The notes under the pieces: model-generated | What the model saw: the letters and a program-made list of their open reading frames with translations, nothing else | Told to the model about the DNA's origin: nothing | The model's database searches: none | Program-made: the position numbers and the translations under genes | Shown: positions 44,344 to 54,588 of the stretch, one piece after another | Position numbering within the stretch: position 1 is the first letter of the stretch | How the letters are laid out: each line of letters begins with the position of its first letter | Origin: an uncultured Desulfosoma sp. | GTDB taxonomy: Bacteria > Desulfobacterota > Syntrophobacteria > Syntrophobacterales > DSM-9756 | DNA length: 64,000 nucleotides | Assembly: GCA_937960435.1 (NCBI GenBank) | Contig: CALGPN010000002.1 | Coordinates: 82,640 to 146,639, forward strand | Direction of reading: 5' to 3'

Positions 44344-44730
44344 ATGTACGAAGTCAAGGTGATGGCCGATTTTGCGGCAGCGCACAATCTGCGCAATTTT
44401 CGAGGCCGCTGCGAAAACCTTCACGGCCACAACTGGAAAGTGGAAGTGACGGTCCGCGGAAACCGGCTGGAAGACAGCGGAGTGCTTGTGGATTTCGGCG
44501 AGGTCAAGGACGCGCTGCGCAAAGCCCTGCATCAGCTGGATCATCAGTACCTCAACGATCTGCCTTATTTCCAGGACAAGAACCCTTCTTCCGAGCTGAT
44601 CGCCCGGTTCCTTTTCGACACCTTGGCTGCCGTCGTCGACGGGCCGCACCGCCGGATCTACAGTGTGTCCGCATGGGAATCCAAGGATTCGTGTGCCACA
44701 TACTACGGGGATCGCGAGCAGCCGCTTTAG
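44344..44730 (+). CDS. queD: 6-carboxy-tetrahydropterin synthase QueD
   Basis: 128 aa. Zinc ligands are the His in ADFAAAHNLRNF and the pair in CENLHGHNWKVEV; the catalytic Cys is CENLHGH. Also VLVDFGEVK and LDHQYLND. First committed pterin step in queuosine/preQ0 synthesis. GAAAGGA precedes ATG. 18 bp before the DUF2333-like gene. Confidence 0.94.
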   Translation: MYEVKVMADFAAAHNLRNFRGRCENLHGHNWKVEVTVRGNRLEDSGVLVDFGEVKDALRKALHQLDHQYLNDLPYFQDKNPSSELIARFLFDTLAAVVDGPHRRIYSVSAWESKDSCATYYGDREQPL

Positions 44731-44748
44731 GGAAAAAAGGAGCAGATC

Positions 44749-45948
44749 ATGAGTCGACGCGTGCAATGTCCCGCCCCAGCTGTGAACTTTGTGAAAATGA
44801 GGGTTTTGAGGCTCCTTGTCCTGAGCGTTTTCTGCCTGTTTGGGGTTCTTTCTCCGGGCGGGGATTCTTTAGCGCTCCAAAAGCATACTCTGGAATCGGG
44901 GGCACCTTCGGTTTCGCACGGCGCCTCCGCCCAAGCCACGTCTCCTGCGCCCCCAAGCCAGTTCCCGCCGTCGAGCCCCGCCCCTGAAACGACCCATGGG
45001 CCGTCACAACCTGCGGCAAGTCCCGCCGCGGAACTGAAGCCGAGCACTGGGGCTCCTTCCCAAGCGGCGCCGCCCAAAACGTCGGCAGCTCCGGAAGGCT
45101 CTCCGGGGCTGAAAGTGGAACCGCACCCGGCGACCCTGCCCGGACATGCTGAAGAGGAAAAACACGAAAAGCACGGGGTGGTCCTTCCCCAAATTTCTCC
45201 CACACCCGGCGTCACCTTCGTGGAAACCATGATCGCGCTCATGGAATATGAACTGAAAGGCCGCTTTTGGGGGTGGCGCCCCAACGACCTCATCGTGGGT
45301 CGGTTCACCGACAACATCAACAACTACCAACTGGGCGTGTTGGAGGCCATGCGCTTTACCACATTGCGCCTCAAAGACAGCCTGACGCGCATGGGCGAAG
45401 CGGACACCTACGACCGGGATCTGGAAGACGCCCTGAACCTTTTCATGAACAAGGCCACGTTGTTCTGGTTCCCGTCGGCGGAAACCTCCTACGGCGAAGC
45501 GGTGGACCACCTGAAAAAGTTCTTGGAAAAACTCAAGACGGGACGGCGAAGCTTTTATTACCGGGTCGATAACCTCTTGTCTCTCTTGAAATCCTACGGC
45601 GATCTCCTCGGCAATGTGAACAAAAGCCTCATCATTGACCGATACCCCGACGGGCGCCCTGTCAGTTGGTTTGCCGTGGACGATTATTTTTACTACGCCA
45701 AGGGCGTCGCCCACGTCATGTACGAAATCTTGAGAGTCGTGCGTGTCGGTTTTTATGAGCAGCTGGTGACCCTGGATGCCGTGGATATCATGGATGAAAT
45801 CCTCCACGAGCTTTACCGCGCGGAACAAATGGACCCGTGGATTGTGTTGGACGGTGATCTGGACGGTTTCCTGGCCAATCACCGCGCCAATCTCAACGCG
45901 CCTCTTTCGGAGGTGGCTCACTTGATCACCATTGTGAGCCGGTTCTAG
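44749..45948 (+). CDS. DUF2333-like exported or membrane-anchored protein
   Basis: 399 aa; GGAG 6 nt upstream of ATG 44749. A hydrophobic N-terminal segment (LRLLVLSVFCLFGVLSPGG) can be a signal peptide or anchor. Residues about 45-135 are a low-complexity Pro/Ala/Ser linker. The C-terminal 260 residues, with WRPNDLIVGRFTDNINNYQLGVLEAMRF and FWFPSAETSYGEAVDHLKKFL, look like DUF2333, whose function is unknown. Assignment is from remembered family phrases. Confidence 0.6.
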   Translation: MSRRVQCPAPAVNFVKMRVLRLLVLSVFCLFGVLSPGGDSLALQKHTLESGAPSVSHGASAQATSPAPPSQFPPSSPAPETTHGPSQPAASPAAELKPSTGAPSQAAPPKTSAAPEGSPGLKVEPHPATLPGHAEEEKHEKHGVVLPQISPTPGVTFVETMIALMEYELKGRFWGWRPNDLIVGRFTDNINNYQLGVLEAMRFTTLRLKDSLTRMGEADTYDRDLEDALNLFMNKATLFWFPSAETSYGEAVDHLKKFLEKLKTGRRSFYYRVDNLLSLLKSYGDLLGNVNKSLIIDRYPDGRPVSWFAVDDYFYYAKGVAHVMYEILRVVRVGFYEQLVTLDAVDIMDEILHELYRAEQMDPWIVLDGDLDGFLANHRANLNAPLSEVAHLITIVSRF

Positions 45949-45983
45949 CCCCGCGGGGAGCATCCACCAAGTGCAACGGGATG

Positions 45984-46050
45984 TTTTTCCGGGGAACGCC
46001 GGCCCCCACGGGTGCCTCTGCCGTTAAGCCGCCGCCGTTCCCTGGAAAAA
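45984..46050. terminator. Long inverted repeat between convergent genes
   Basis: TTTTTCCGGGGAAC (45984-45997) pairs with GTTCCCTGGAAAAA (46037-46050) with one mismatch and a 39 nt loop. A second short hairpin GGAAAAA-AG-TTTTTCC follows at once, so two exclusive structures are possible. Position suits a shared terminator. Confidence 0.45.
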
Positions 46051-46069
46051 AGTTTTTCCCGAAAGCCTT

Positions 46070-47896
46070 CTAGGGCATCCCCTTCTCCAAGGCGTCCAAA
46101 AACTTCTTTTCCTGCCCGAGATAATAAGAAAGCCTTTCCGGCTTTTGAGCGATGGCCTGCCGAATGGCGGTGAGCGCCTCCTCGTAGCGGCCGTTGACGT
46201 AGTACGCTTCCGCCAACGTATCCAGCACATAGGGGTCCGGCTGTTGCGCGGCGGCTTTTTGAGCCAGTTCCAAAGCCCTTTGCGGGTTGCGGTAGGGTGG
46301 AGGAGCCGTGGCGTAAAGCCACGCCAGATTGTTCAGGATGCCGGGGTGATGGGGAGCCAGACGCAACCCTTTTTCCAAAATTAGCCGCGCGTAATGATAA
46401 CGTTGCCGCTGCATGAGCAACCCGCTGTAGGCCATGTAAAGTTCCGGCCGTTTTTCGTCCAGTTGCAGCTGCGCTTCCAAAATATGGAGCTGAATGTCCT
46501 GCCGCCAGGCCTGCGCCTTTTCGGAGTGCCGAAATTGGACGGCCCCGTGGATCAGCACGCCGAGCCCTAGGAAAAACAGGGCTGCGGAACGCAGCAGTTT
46601 CCGATCATGGCCCGAGATGAGATCCGGATTCTCGGCGGCGGCCAAAAGCATGTGGATCCGCTCACGGATACTGTAATGATGCCAGCTGGGCACATCTTCG
46701 ATGCGCCCGCTGTGGAAGGCGATCTTTTTCAGGGAGGAGACCAGGGGATAGGGGCTGCCGAGGGTTTTCAAGGCGAAAAGGTCGGCCTGCCGTTCGCACG
46801 TCCTCATGAAATAGCCGAAGAGGTAACGAAAATAGAGGACCAGTAAAGCCAGAACAGGGACGCTGTACGTCAGGCTGAAGAGATTCCGAGACAAGTTATC
46901 CTTGGAAAGGGCCCATTCCAGGATCCATTTCTGCTTGAGAAAGGCCAGAAGCACGATGTCATGGAAAGCGTACGAGGCGACAGCGTAGGCGAGAAAAAGA
47001 GTTAAGTAGAAAAGGGCGTGAAAGCGCTTGACGTGTCCCATTTCATGGGCGACGACGCCTTCGAGTTCTTCAGCGTTGAGCAGATCCAGGAGTCCTCGAG
47101 TCACGAGGATGTATCGGAATCGAGGCACGATCCCCAAAATGGCCGCCGATAAATGATCTCCCCCGTGGAGCGGCCAGAGAAGAAAGTCCCCGAGTTGAAA
47201 CCGGCGGGACCGGCAGAAATCTTCCAAACGGCGGCGAACGGGCGAGTCGGGGATGGGCCGGCACCGCCAAAATCGGATGATGAGGGGCGGCGCAAAGCAA
47301 AGAAAAAGGCTGAAGACCAACCCGAACAGGACGATTTGCCCCAGTTCCGAGCCGAAAAACGGGGGCAGATGCACCCATTGCAGCCCGTCCAGCACCAAGG
47401 CGATAAAGAACCAGGGGAGGAGCAGGGCCGTGTAAAAACTGAGATGCCCTTTCATAAAGACCGCTCGCCCCGGGCTCGTGCCAGTCAAACGCCGGTGGAG
47501 TGGATAGGCCCAAAACCAGACGGCGGCCAGGTGCAAAAAATAGATCACCAAGCCCACGAAGCCTGAAATTGTCGTAGACCGAGAGAAACCCGGCACCCAT
47601 TGAAAGAAGTCTTTGATGTTGAGGACGAAAACGTCGACGGCGAGAAACACCAGGGCCAAGACGGCAAGGTGCCCCTGAAGCCTGTGAAACCGCGCCGCTA
47701 CGAGCTCCGGCGGTACGCCTTTGCGCAAGGCCGCGCGCAATCGGCCGAAAAGCACCCCGCACAGAAGGACGAAGAGAGCGAAAACCGCCGCCGTCAAAGA
47801 CAACGTCTTTACCGGCGGCCGTAACGTCTCGTTTCCCGGCTCCTGAAGAGAGAAGAGCACCAACGCCACGATGAAGGTGAGGATTTGCCCGTACAT
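46070..47896 (-). CDS. Membrane M48 metallopeptidase with C-terminal TPR-like repeats
   Basis: 608 aa. About seven hydrophobic segments in the first 240 residues, zinc motif H284-E-M-G-H288 in VVAHEMGHVKRFH, then the third-ligand region CERQADLFALKTLG. Residues about 470-600 form TPR-type helical repeats (YHYARLILEKGLRLAPHHPGILNNLAWLYA; DPYVLDTLAEAYYVNGRYEEALTAIRQAI). Related to Ste24/HtpX proteases of membrane quality control. Start overlaps the stop of the DapA-like gene by 1 bp (TGATG). Confidence 0.88.
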   Translation of the reverse strand: MYGQILTFIVALVLFSLQEPGNETLRPPVKTLSLTAAVFALFVLLCGVLFGRLRAALRKGVPPELVAARFHRLQGHLAVLALVFLAVDVFVLNIKDFFQWVPGFSRSTTISGFVGLVIYFLHLAAVWFWAYPLHRRLTGTSPGRAVFMKGHLSFYTALLLPWFFIALVLDGLQWVHLPPFFGSELGQIVLFGLVFSLFLCFAPPLIIRFWRCRPIPDSPVRRRLEDFCRSRRFQLGDFLLWPLHGGDHLSAAILGIVPRFRYILVTRGLLDLLNAEELEGVVAHEMGHVKRFHALFYLTLFLAYAVASYAFHDIVLLAFLKQKWILEWALSKDNLSRNLFSLTYSVPVLALLVLYFRYLFGYFMRTCERQADLFALKTLGSPYPLVSSLKKIAFHSGRIEDVPSWHHYSIRERIHMLLAAAENPDLISGHDRKLLRSAALFFLGLGVLIHGAVQFRHSEKAQAWRQDIQLHILEAQLQLDEKRPELYMAYSGLLMQRQRYHYARLILEKGLRLAPHHPGILNNLAWLYATAPPPYRNPQRALELAQKAAAQQPDPYVLDTLAEAYYVNGRYEEALTAIRQAIAQKPERLSYYLGQEKKFLDALEKGMP

Positions 47897-48804
47897 CAGT
47901 CGGTGACGTTCTCCAGGAAACGGGCTAAGCGTTTCGCGGACTCTTCAGAAATGCTGTGACGGGACAAAAGGAAGCCCAAGCGATGCAAGGCCCAGGGGAC
48001 TGTGTGAAGCGGATCGGGTGCGACGGCGTTCAGACCTTCCTGGAGAACCTTCATGAGGGCCATGTATCCCTGAGTGTCCTGAGCCCGCCTGCTCACACTC
48101 TTTCGGTCCATGAGTTTTCGCCACAGACGGGGCGCTAGGTTGACCGTCATGGACACCACGCCCGTGGTGCTGGGGTATTCCAAAAAGGTGCGCTCTTCGC
48201 CGTCCATCAAGGCGAAATCGGGGCGTTTCACCACGGCTTTGGCGTAGTGGAAAATGCGTTTGAGGGATCCATGGTGAATGAGCCCCCGGATGCGGGGGTT
48301 GAGGGCCAACGTTTTGAGAACACTGGTGCGCAGGTCCACGTGCCTGCCCCAGCCCTTTACGGGACGGACCCGTTCGGGATCGTTTTCCAAAAGAAACGGC
48401 CGATGGGATAAGGCACTCAGCTGTTGGTACACGCTGGGAAGACCCCGATTGCCGTGGTAAAAAAGAGGGGTATCCAGCCAGAGCAGCGAAGCGAAGCGAG
48501 CGTCCTTTTCCAGCTGTTCCTCCAGGCTTTGGACATTTTCGAAGGTTTCGGCAGGGTCCCGACCCGTGATGCGCACGGCCACAGGCTGATAATCGGGCAG
48601 GCGTGCCACCACCTGCGGGATGTGATCCAGGTCGTGAGCCTGCAGATGCGGCCCGCGAAAGGCAGGGTTCCAAAAAGGCGGGTCGATCACCCACCCGTCC
48701 ACATACGGGGCCGTGGCTCCGAGAAACGCCGCCCAATCCATGGCGTCCGGGTCTTGCGGAATGTAGAGGCGACACCAAAGGCCCCGCAGTCGACATTCGG
48801 CCAT
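47896..48804 (-). CDS. DapA/NAL-superfamily protein lacking the Schiff-base lysine
   Basis: 302 aa. The body aligns by eye with dihydrodipicolinate synthase: TPLFYHGNRGLPSVYQQLS, LLENDPERV, LNPRIRGLIHHGSLKRI and GVVSMTVNLAPRLWRKL (DapA: GVISVTTNVA). The lysine of the GIKEATGN motif is replaced by Ile176/His177, and the tyrosine of YNVP by Glu140. The TTGES glycine-rich loop is also missing. It is probably not an aldolase/lyase. It sits 9 bp after kdsD and overlaps the peptidase gene, so belongs to the kdsB-carAB-purF-kdsD operon. Function unknown. Confidence 0.6.
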   Translation of the reverse strand: MAECRLRGLWCRLYIPQDPDAMDWAAFLGATAPYVDGWVIDPPFWNPAFRGPHLQAHDLDHIPQVVARLPDYQPVAVRITGRDPAETFENVQSLEEQLEKDARFASLLWLDTPLFYHGNRGLPSVYQQLSALSHRPFLLENDPERVRPVKGWGRHVDLRTSVLKTLALNPRIRGLIHHGSLKRIFHYAKAVVKRPDFALMDGEERTFLEYPSTTGVVSMTVNLAPRLWRKLMDRKSVSRRAQDTQGYMALMKVLQEGLNAVAPDPLHTVPWALHRLGFLLSRHSISEESAKRLARFLENVTD

Positions 48805-48813
48805 TAGCGTGTC

Positions 48814-49872
48814 CTAGTGCGCAAAGCGGATTTGTCCTTTTCCCAGAAGGTCGTGGAGGTGCAGGATGCCCACAATCCGACCGGAACCGTCCAGGACGGG
48901 AAGAACCGTGACCAAATGCTTTTCCATCAGTTCAATGGCCTCCCCCACCTTTCGATCCGGCTCCACCACCTTGGGATTGGGGCTCATGACCTCCTGGACC
49001 CGCAAATCTTCAAGGGATGAATGCCGTTCCAAAGCTCTTCGAAGATCCCCATCCGTCACAATGCCCATGAGCTTGTGCTGGGTGTCTGCGACCAAAACGG
49101 CGCCCAGGCCCTTTTGCGACATGACGCGGATGGCCTTGGGCAAAGGGCAATCGGCCGGAACCATGGGGATATCGTCCCCGCGGCGCATGATGTCCTTCAC
49201 GTGAGTCTGCAGCCTTTGGCCCAATTGGCCGCCGGGATGGTAGCGCCGGAAATCGCCCACCGTGAAATCGCGCTTTTTGATCAAAGCCACGGCCAAAGCG
49301 TCCCCCATGGCCAGCATGGCCGTGGAACTGGCCGTGGGCGCCAGCCCGAAGGGGCACGCTTCCCGAGGCACCCCGGTGAAGATGGCCAAGTCGCTGTGCC
49401 GGGCCAGTGTGGATTGCAGGTTTCCCGTAAACGCGACGATTTTGGTGCCGATGGCGCGGAGGCTTGGCAGGATGAAGTTGATCTCGTCGGTCTCGCCGCT
49501 GTTGGATAGGGCCAGCACGATGTCTTCAGGCCGCACCATGCCCAAATCGCCGTGCATGGCTTCCACCGGGTGCAGAAAAAGAGCCGGGGTGCCTGTGCTG
49601 CTGAGCGTCGCCACGATCTTTCGGCCCACGATGCCCGATTTCCCCACACCGGTGACGATCACCCGCCCCGTGGAGGCATAGATCCATTCCACCGCCCGGG
49701 CGAAGTTCTCGTCCACATGTTCCATGAGGGTGAGGAGCCCTTCGGCTTCGATGTGCAGGACGTCCTTGGCAATCCGCACCAGATCGCGGGCGCTTAAGGC
49801 ACCGTCGCGCCCGGCGGCCCGGCCGGACGTCTTGGACTCCGAGGCTACGGCCTGCGATGCCCTTTTACTCAA
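48814..49872 (-). CDS. kdsD: Arabinose-5-phosphate isomerase (KdsD/KpsF)
   Basis: 352 aa from the TTG at 49872, which has AAAGGA 9 nt upstream and overlaps the purF stop; the track start is inside purF. SIS domain (VIVTGVGKSGIVGRKIVATLSSTGTP, LSNSGETDEI, APTASSTAMLAMGDALAV) and two C-terminal CBS domains (IMRRGDDIPMV; EVMSPNPKVV). Makes arabinose-5-phosphate for Kdo. Confidence 0.95.
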   Translation of the reverse strand: MSKRASQAVASESKTSGRAAGRDGALSARDLVRIAKDVLHIEAEGLLTLMEHVDENFARAVEWIYASTGRVIVTGVGKSGIVGRKIVATLSSTGTPALFLHPVEAMHGDLGMVRPEDIVLALSNSGETDEINFILPSLRAIGTKIVAFTGNLQSTLARHSDLAIFTGVPREACPFGLAPTASSTAMLAMGDALAVALIKKRDFTVGDFRRYHPGGQLGQRLQTHVKDIMRRGDDIPMVPADCPLPKAIRVMSQKGLGAVLVADTQHKLMGIVTDGDLRRALERHSSLEDLRVQEVMSPNPKVVEPDRKVGEAIELMEKHLVTVLPVLDGSGRIVGILHLHDLLGKGQIRFAH

Positions 49873-51295
49873 AGCAGTCCTTTCGCACCTCTTCGTGAAA
49901 CGCCACCGGGTAATTTCCCGTAAAGCACGCAAGGCAATAAGGATGGGCCTGCGGGGTCGCCCCGGCTCCTTTCAGGAGCCCCTCCAAAGAAAGGTAAGAC
50001 AGCGAATCCAAACCGATGAAAGCGCGGATTTCTTCCACGGTGTGTTGGGCGGCGATGAGTTCCCCTTTGGTGGAAAAATCGATGCCGTACGGGCATGGAT
50101 GCCGGTGCGGCGGGCAACTGACCACCATGTGCACCTCACGGGCCCCCGCCTCCCGTAGTGTTTTGATCCGTGTGCGGGTGGTCGTCCCGCGAATGATGGA
50201 ATCTTCTACGATGATGACACGCTTCCCCTTGAGGATCTCGCGGACGGGGTTCAGTTTGATTCGCACGCTGAAATCGCGCATGGTCTGAGACGGCTGGATG
50301 AACGTCCGGCCCACGTAATGATTTCGGATCACCCCCATCTCCAGCGGGATCCCTGATTCTTCCGAATACCCCAACGCGGCGTAGGTGCCGGAATCGGGGA
50401 AGGGCATGACGAAATCCGCCTCGATGGAATTTTCCCGCGCCATGAGATGCCCGAGGCGCTTTCGGCAACTGTAGACGTTTTGCCCGAAGATGGTGCTGTC
50501 GGGTCGTGCGAAATAGATGAATTCGAAGATGCAGAAAGCACTGGGCACCGGCTCCAGCGCCTTGATGGATCGCAATCCGTTTCGGTCGATGACGACGATT
50601 TCCCCGGGTTCCACATCGCGGATGTAACTCGCTTCGATGAGGTCCAAGGCGCATGTTTCCGAGGACAACACATAGCTTCCGTTCATCTGCCCCAGGCACA
50701 AAGGCCGAAAGCCTCGGGGATCGCGAGCCCCGATGAGCGTGTCCCGGGTGCAGAGGACCAGGGAGTAGGCCCCTTCCACCTGAGCCAAAGCGTCCGCTAG
50801 GGCTTCTTCCAAGCCGTAGCGGAGCCGACGGGCCAGGAGGTGGACGATGACTTCCGTGTCCATGGTGGACTGAAAGATGGTCCCTTCCCGTTCCAGTTCC
50901 CGGCGAAGGCGCGCGGCGTTGACCAGATTGCCGTTATGGGCGATGCCGTAATACTCGTTTTTGTGGAGCACCACGAAAGGTTGAGCGTTGGCGAGCCGAG
51001 AGGATCCGGTGGTGGAGTAGCGCACATGGCCGATGGCCAGGTGGCCTCTGAGTCCCTGGAGAGTGTCTTCCTTGAAAACTTCGGAAACCAGCCCCATGTG
51101 CTTGTAGTCATAGATGTGGCACCCATCCGAAGTGGTGATCCCGGCGCTTTCCTGGCCGCGGTGCTGCAGGGCGTACAAGCCGAAGTAAGTGAGCTTGGCG
51201 GCTTCCGGATGGCCGAACACGCCGAAGACTCCGCATTCTTCACGCCGGCTGGGCCAATGGGGATTTTGGGGGGGAAGGACCGTGCGTGCCTTCAT
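49865..51295 (-). CDS. purF: Amidophosphoribosyltransferase
   Basis: 476 aa. A 20-residue propeptide precedes catalytic Cys21 (REECGVFGVFGHPEA) of the N-terminal glutaminase, and LQHRGQESAGI follows. The PRPP loop is VIIVEDSIIRGTTTRTRI. First step of purine synthesis. Four cysteine-rich positions for the [4Fe-4S] cluster of Bacillus-type PurF are partly visible (CPPHRHPCPYG, ACFTGNYPV). 14 bp after carB. Confidence 0.97.
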   Translation of the reverse strand: MKARTVLPPQNPHWPSRREECGVFGVFGHPEAAKLTYFGLYALQHRGQESAGITTSDGCHIYDYKHMGLVSEVFKEDTLQGLRGHLAIGHVRYSTTGSSRLANAQPFVVLHKNEYYGIAHNGNLVNAARLRRELEREGTIFQSTMDTEVIVHLLARRLRYGLEEALADALAQVEGAYSLVLCTRDTLIGARDPRGFRPLCLGQMNGSYVLSSETCALDLIEASYIRDVEPGEIVVIDRNGLRSIKALEPVPSAFCIFEFIYFARPDSTIFGQNVYSCRKRLGHLMARENSIEADFVMPFPDSGTYAALGYSEESGIPLEMGVIRNHYVGRTFIQPSQTMRDFSVRIKLNPVREILKGKRVIIVEDSIIRGTTTRTRIKTLREAGAREVHMVVSCPPHRHPCPYGIDFSTKGELIAAQHTVEEIRAFIGLDSLSYLSLEGLLKGAGATPQAHPYCLACFTGNYPVAFHEEVRKDCFE

Positions 51296-51309
51296 GAGCC
51301 GTTTTCCCT

Positions 51310-54300
51310 TCAGATTTTCCTACCCGATGCGGCAAAGGTTCCGATGCTCCCAGCCTCTTGGTGATAGTCCTGGATCGCCTGCACATCCCAGTGCCCCGCG
51401 CGGAGTTCCGCAACGGCCTGAGCCATGGCCTTCGCCCCGGCGATGGTGGTCGCATAGGGGAGGTTGTAGACGATTGTCGCCCGTCGGATGTGGTAGGCAT
51501 CGGAATAGGTTTTCGTGCCGAAACTCGTGTTCACGACGAGCTGCACCTGCCCGTTTTTGATGTAGTCCAGCACGTGGGGCCGCCCTTCGCTCAGTTTGGG
51601 CACTTTTCGGGCCGGCACGCCGTGGTCGGTGAGGAAATCCCGGGTGCCCGCGGTGGCGATGAGGGAAAAGCCCATTTCGTAAAATGAGCGGGCGATGGAG
51701 ACCACCGCCGCCTTGTCCTTGTCGTGGACGCTCACGAAAAGGGTTCCCGAGAGAGGCAGCGTGTACCCTGCGGCCATCTGGGCTTTGGCGTACGCAAGAC
51801 CGAAGCTCCGGTCGATGCCCATGACTTCCCCGGTGGACTTCATTTCCGGTCCCAGGAGGATATCCACGCCGGGGAATCGGGAAAAGGGGAAAACGGATTC
51901 CTTCACGGACACGTGGCGCGGTTCCCGTTCGCGGTCGAACCCCAAATCCCGGAGTTTGTGCCCGAGCATAATCTTGGTGGCAAGCCTGGCCAGGGGCACT
52001 CCCGTCGCCTTGCTCACAAAGGGGACCGTGCGGGATGCCCTCGGGTTGACTTCCAGCACATAGATCTTCTCGTTCTGGATGGCGAACTGGATATTCATGA
52101 GCCCCACGACGCCGAGCTCGTGGGCCAAAAGGCGCGTCTGCCGCTTGATTTCCTCCTGAAGATCCCGGGAAAGATGGATGGGCGGCAGAACGCAGGCGCT
52201 GTCTCCCGAATGGATCCCGGCGGCTTCGATGTGTTCCATAATGCCGCCGATGACGGTGATGTCCCCATCGCACAGGGCGTCCACATCCAGTTCCACGGCG
52301 TCTTCCAGAAACCTGTCGATGAGAATGGGGTGTCCCGGGGAAACTCGGGCCGCTACGTCCGTAAAACGGCGCAGTGAAGGCTCATCGTAGACGATTTCCA
52401 TGGCTCTGCCGCCTAGCACGTAAGACGGGCGCACGACCACGGGATAGCCGATCCGCCGGGCCGCCTCCGCCGCTTCGTCGGCCGTGAAGGCCGTGGCGTT
52501 TTCCGGCTGTCTGAGCCCGAGTTTTTGGATCAACTGCTGGAAGCGTTTGCGGTCTTCGGCCAAGTCGATGGCGTCCGGCGGTGTGCCGAGAATGGGGACT
52601 GCGGCCCGTTCCAGCGGGACGGCCAGATTGAGAGGTGTCTGGCCGCCAAATTGGACGATGAGCCCCCGGGGTTTTTCCGTTTCCACAATGTGGAGGACGT
52701 CTTCGCGGGTGAGAGGTTCGAAGTAGAGCTTGTCCGAAGTGTCGTAGTCCGTGGACACCGTTTCGGGGTTGGAGTTGACCATGATGGATTCGATGCCCAG
52801 TTCCTTGAGGGCGAAGGAGGCGTGGACGCAGCAGTAATCGAATTCGATGCCCTGGCCGATGCGGTTGGGGCCGCCGCCCAGAATCATCACTTTGGGCCGC
52901 GACGAAGGTCGGGATTCGTCTTCTTCCTCGTACGTCGAATAGAAATACGGGGTGTAGGCTTCAAATTCCGCGGCACAGGTATCCACGAGCTTGTAGACCG
53001 GGCGGATGCCCCAACGGCGCCGCTCCTCCCAGACGGCTTCTTCCGCCTTGCCCGTCAGTTCTCCAAGACGTCGGTCCGAAAAGCCCCAGCTCTTAGCCAG
53101 CCGCATCCCTTCCGGGTTGCCGATGAGGTTTTCCCGTCGGATGGCTTCTTCCATCTGGACGATGTCGCGGATGTGTTCCAAAAACCAGGGGTCGATGGCC
53201 GTCAGGGCGGCCACCTCTTGGACGGAAAACCCCAACGCGAAGGCTTCGGCGATCTGGAAGAGCCTCTTGGAATTGGGACGGCGCAAAGCCTGGCGCAAAG
53301 CATCCATGTCTTCCGGAGGGATTCGGGGCGAAGGGTCCGGAAAACCGTAACGGCCGATTTCCAGGGAGCGCACCGCTTTTTGCAAGGCCTCTTTGAAGGT
53401 GCGGCCGATGGCCATGGTTTCGCCGACGGATTTCATGGAGGTGGTGAGGAAATCCTGGGTCTCGGGAAACTTTTCGAAGGTGAACCGAGGGATTTTCACC
53501 ACCACGTAATCGATGGTGGGTTCGAAGGAGGCTTTGGTTTCCCGCGTGATGTCGTTGGCCAGTTCGTCCAAGGAATAGCCTATGGCGAGCTTGGCGGCGA
53601 TCTTGGCGATGGGGAAGCCCGTCGCCTTGGAAGCCAGGGCGGAGGAACGGGACACCCGCGGGTTCATTTCGATCACGACCATGTCCCCGTCTTTGGGGTT
53701 GACGGCGAACTGAACGTTGGATCCGCCGGTTTCCACCCCGATTTCCCGAAGGATGGCGATGGCGGCGTCCCGCATCTTTTGGTATTCCCGGTCCGTCAGG
53801 GTCTGTGCGGGGGCCACGGTGATGGAATCGCCCGTATGAACGCCCATGGGGTCCACGTTTTCGATGGAACAGATGACGACCGCATTGTCCATGCGGTCCC
53901 GCATGACTTCCAGTTCGAATTCCTTCCAGCCGAGGACCGACTCTTCCAGCATGACCTGATGGATCAAACTGGCGTCCAAACCGGCTCGCGCCAGTTCCAT
54001 GAGTTCTTCCCGGTTGTAGGCGACACCGCCTCCGGTGCCTCCCAGGGTGAACGCGGGTCGCACAATGAGGGGAAAGCCGATCCTTTCGGCGATGTCCTCG
54101 ACATCTCTTTCCGTGTAGGCGATCCCGCTTCGGGGCACGCGCAACCCGATGCGCTCCATGGCGTCCCGAAAAAGCTGCCGGTCCTCGGCTTTTTTGATGG
54201 CCTCGGCGCGGGCCCCGATCATTTCCACCCCGAACCGATCCAAGACGCCCGATTCCGCCACACGCACGGCGGTGTTGAGCGCCGTCTGGCCGCCCAAGGT

Positions 54301-54564
54301 GGGAAGGAGCGCGTCGGGTCGTTCCTTTTCGATGATTTTGGCCACGGCTTCCGGCGTGATGGGTTCGATATAGGTGCGGTGGGCCATTTCGGGATCGGTC
54401 ATGATGGTCGCCGGGTTGCTGTTGATGAGGACGACCTCGTAGCCTTCTTCTCGCAAGGCTTTGCAGGCCTGAGTGCCCGAATAGTCGAATTCGCACGCCT
54501 GGCTGATGACGATGGGGCCCGATCCGATAATGAGAATCTTGTGAATGTCCGTCCTTCTGGGCAT
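51310..54564 (-). CDS. carB: Carbamoyl-phosphate synthase large subunit
   Basis: 1084 aa from ATG 54564 ([20 protein letters not shown]), with GGAG upstream; full length. Two homologous ATP-grasp halves ([26 protein letters not shown] and [22 protein letters not shown]) and the C-terminal allosteric MGS-type domain ([15 protein letters not shown]). Makes carbamoyl phosphate for pyrimidines and arginine with carA, 24 bp upstream. Confidence 0.98.
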   Translation of the reverse strand: MPRRTDIHKILIIGSGPIVISQACEFDYSGTQACKALREEGYEVVLINSNPATIMTDPEMAHRTYIEPITPEAVAKIIEKERPDALLPTLGGQTALNTAVRVAESGVLDRFGVEMIGARAEAIKKAEDRQLFRDAMERIGLRVPRSGIAYTERDVEDIAERIGFPLIVRPAFTLGGTGGGVAYNREELMELARAGLDASLIHQVMLEESVLGWKEFELEVMRDRMDNAVVICSIENVDPMGVHTGDSITVAPAQTLTDREYQKMRDAAIAILREIGVETGGSNVQFAVNPKDGDMVVIEMNPRVSRSSALASKATGFPIAKIAAKLAIGYSLDELANDITRETKASFEPTIDYVVVKIPRFTFEKFPETQDFLTTSMKSVGETMAIGRTFKEALQKAVRSLEIGRYGFPDPSPRIPPEDMDALRQALRRPNSKRLFQIAEAFALGFSVQEVAALTAIDPWFLEHIRDIVQMEEAIRRENLIGNPEGMRLAKSWGFSDRRLGELTGKAEEAVWEERRRWGIRPVYKLVDTCAAEFEAYTPYFYSTYEEEDESRPSSRPKVMILGGGPNRIGQGIEFDYCCVHASFALKELGIESIMVNSNPETVSTDYDTSDKLYFEPLTREDVLHIVETEKPRGLIVQFGGQTPLNLAVPLERAAVPILGTPPDAIDLAEDRKRFQQLIQKLGLRQPENATAFTADEAAEAARRIGYPVVVRPSYVLGGRAMEIVYDEPSLRRFTDVAARVSPGHPILIDRFLEDAVELDVDALCDGDITVIGGIMEHIEAAGIHSGDSACVLPPIHLSRDLQEEIKRQTRLLAHELGVVGLMNIQFAIQNEKIYVLEVNPRASRTVPFVSKATGVPLARLATKIMLGHKLRDLGFDREREPRHVSVKESVFPFSRFPGVDILLGPEMKSTGEVMGIDRSFGLAYAKAQMAAGYTLPLSGTLFVSVHDKDKAAVVSIARSFYEMGFSLIATAGTRDFLTDHGVPARKVPKLSEGRPHVLDYIKNGQVQLVVNTSFGTKTYSDAYHIRRATIVYNLPYATTIAGAKAMAQAVAELRAGHWDVQAIQDYHQEAGSIGTFAASGRKI

Positions 54565-54588
54565 GGAGAAAAGCTCCATTGAAACGGC

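Noticed and set aside
52525-54582. 685-codon plus-strand ORF opposite carB
   Set aside because: No family resemblance; carB on the minus strand is complete.
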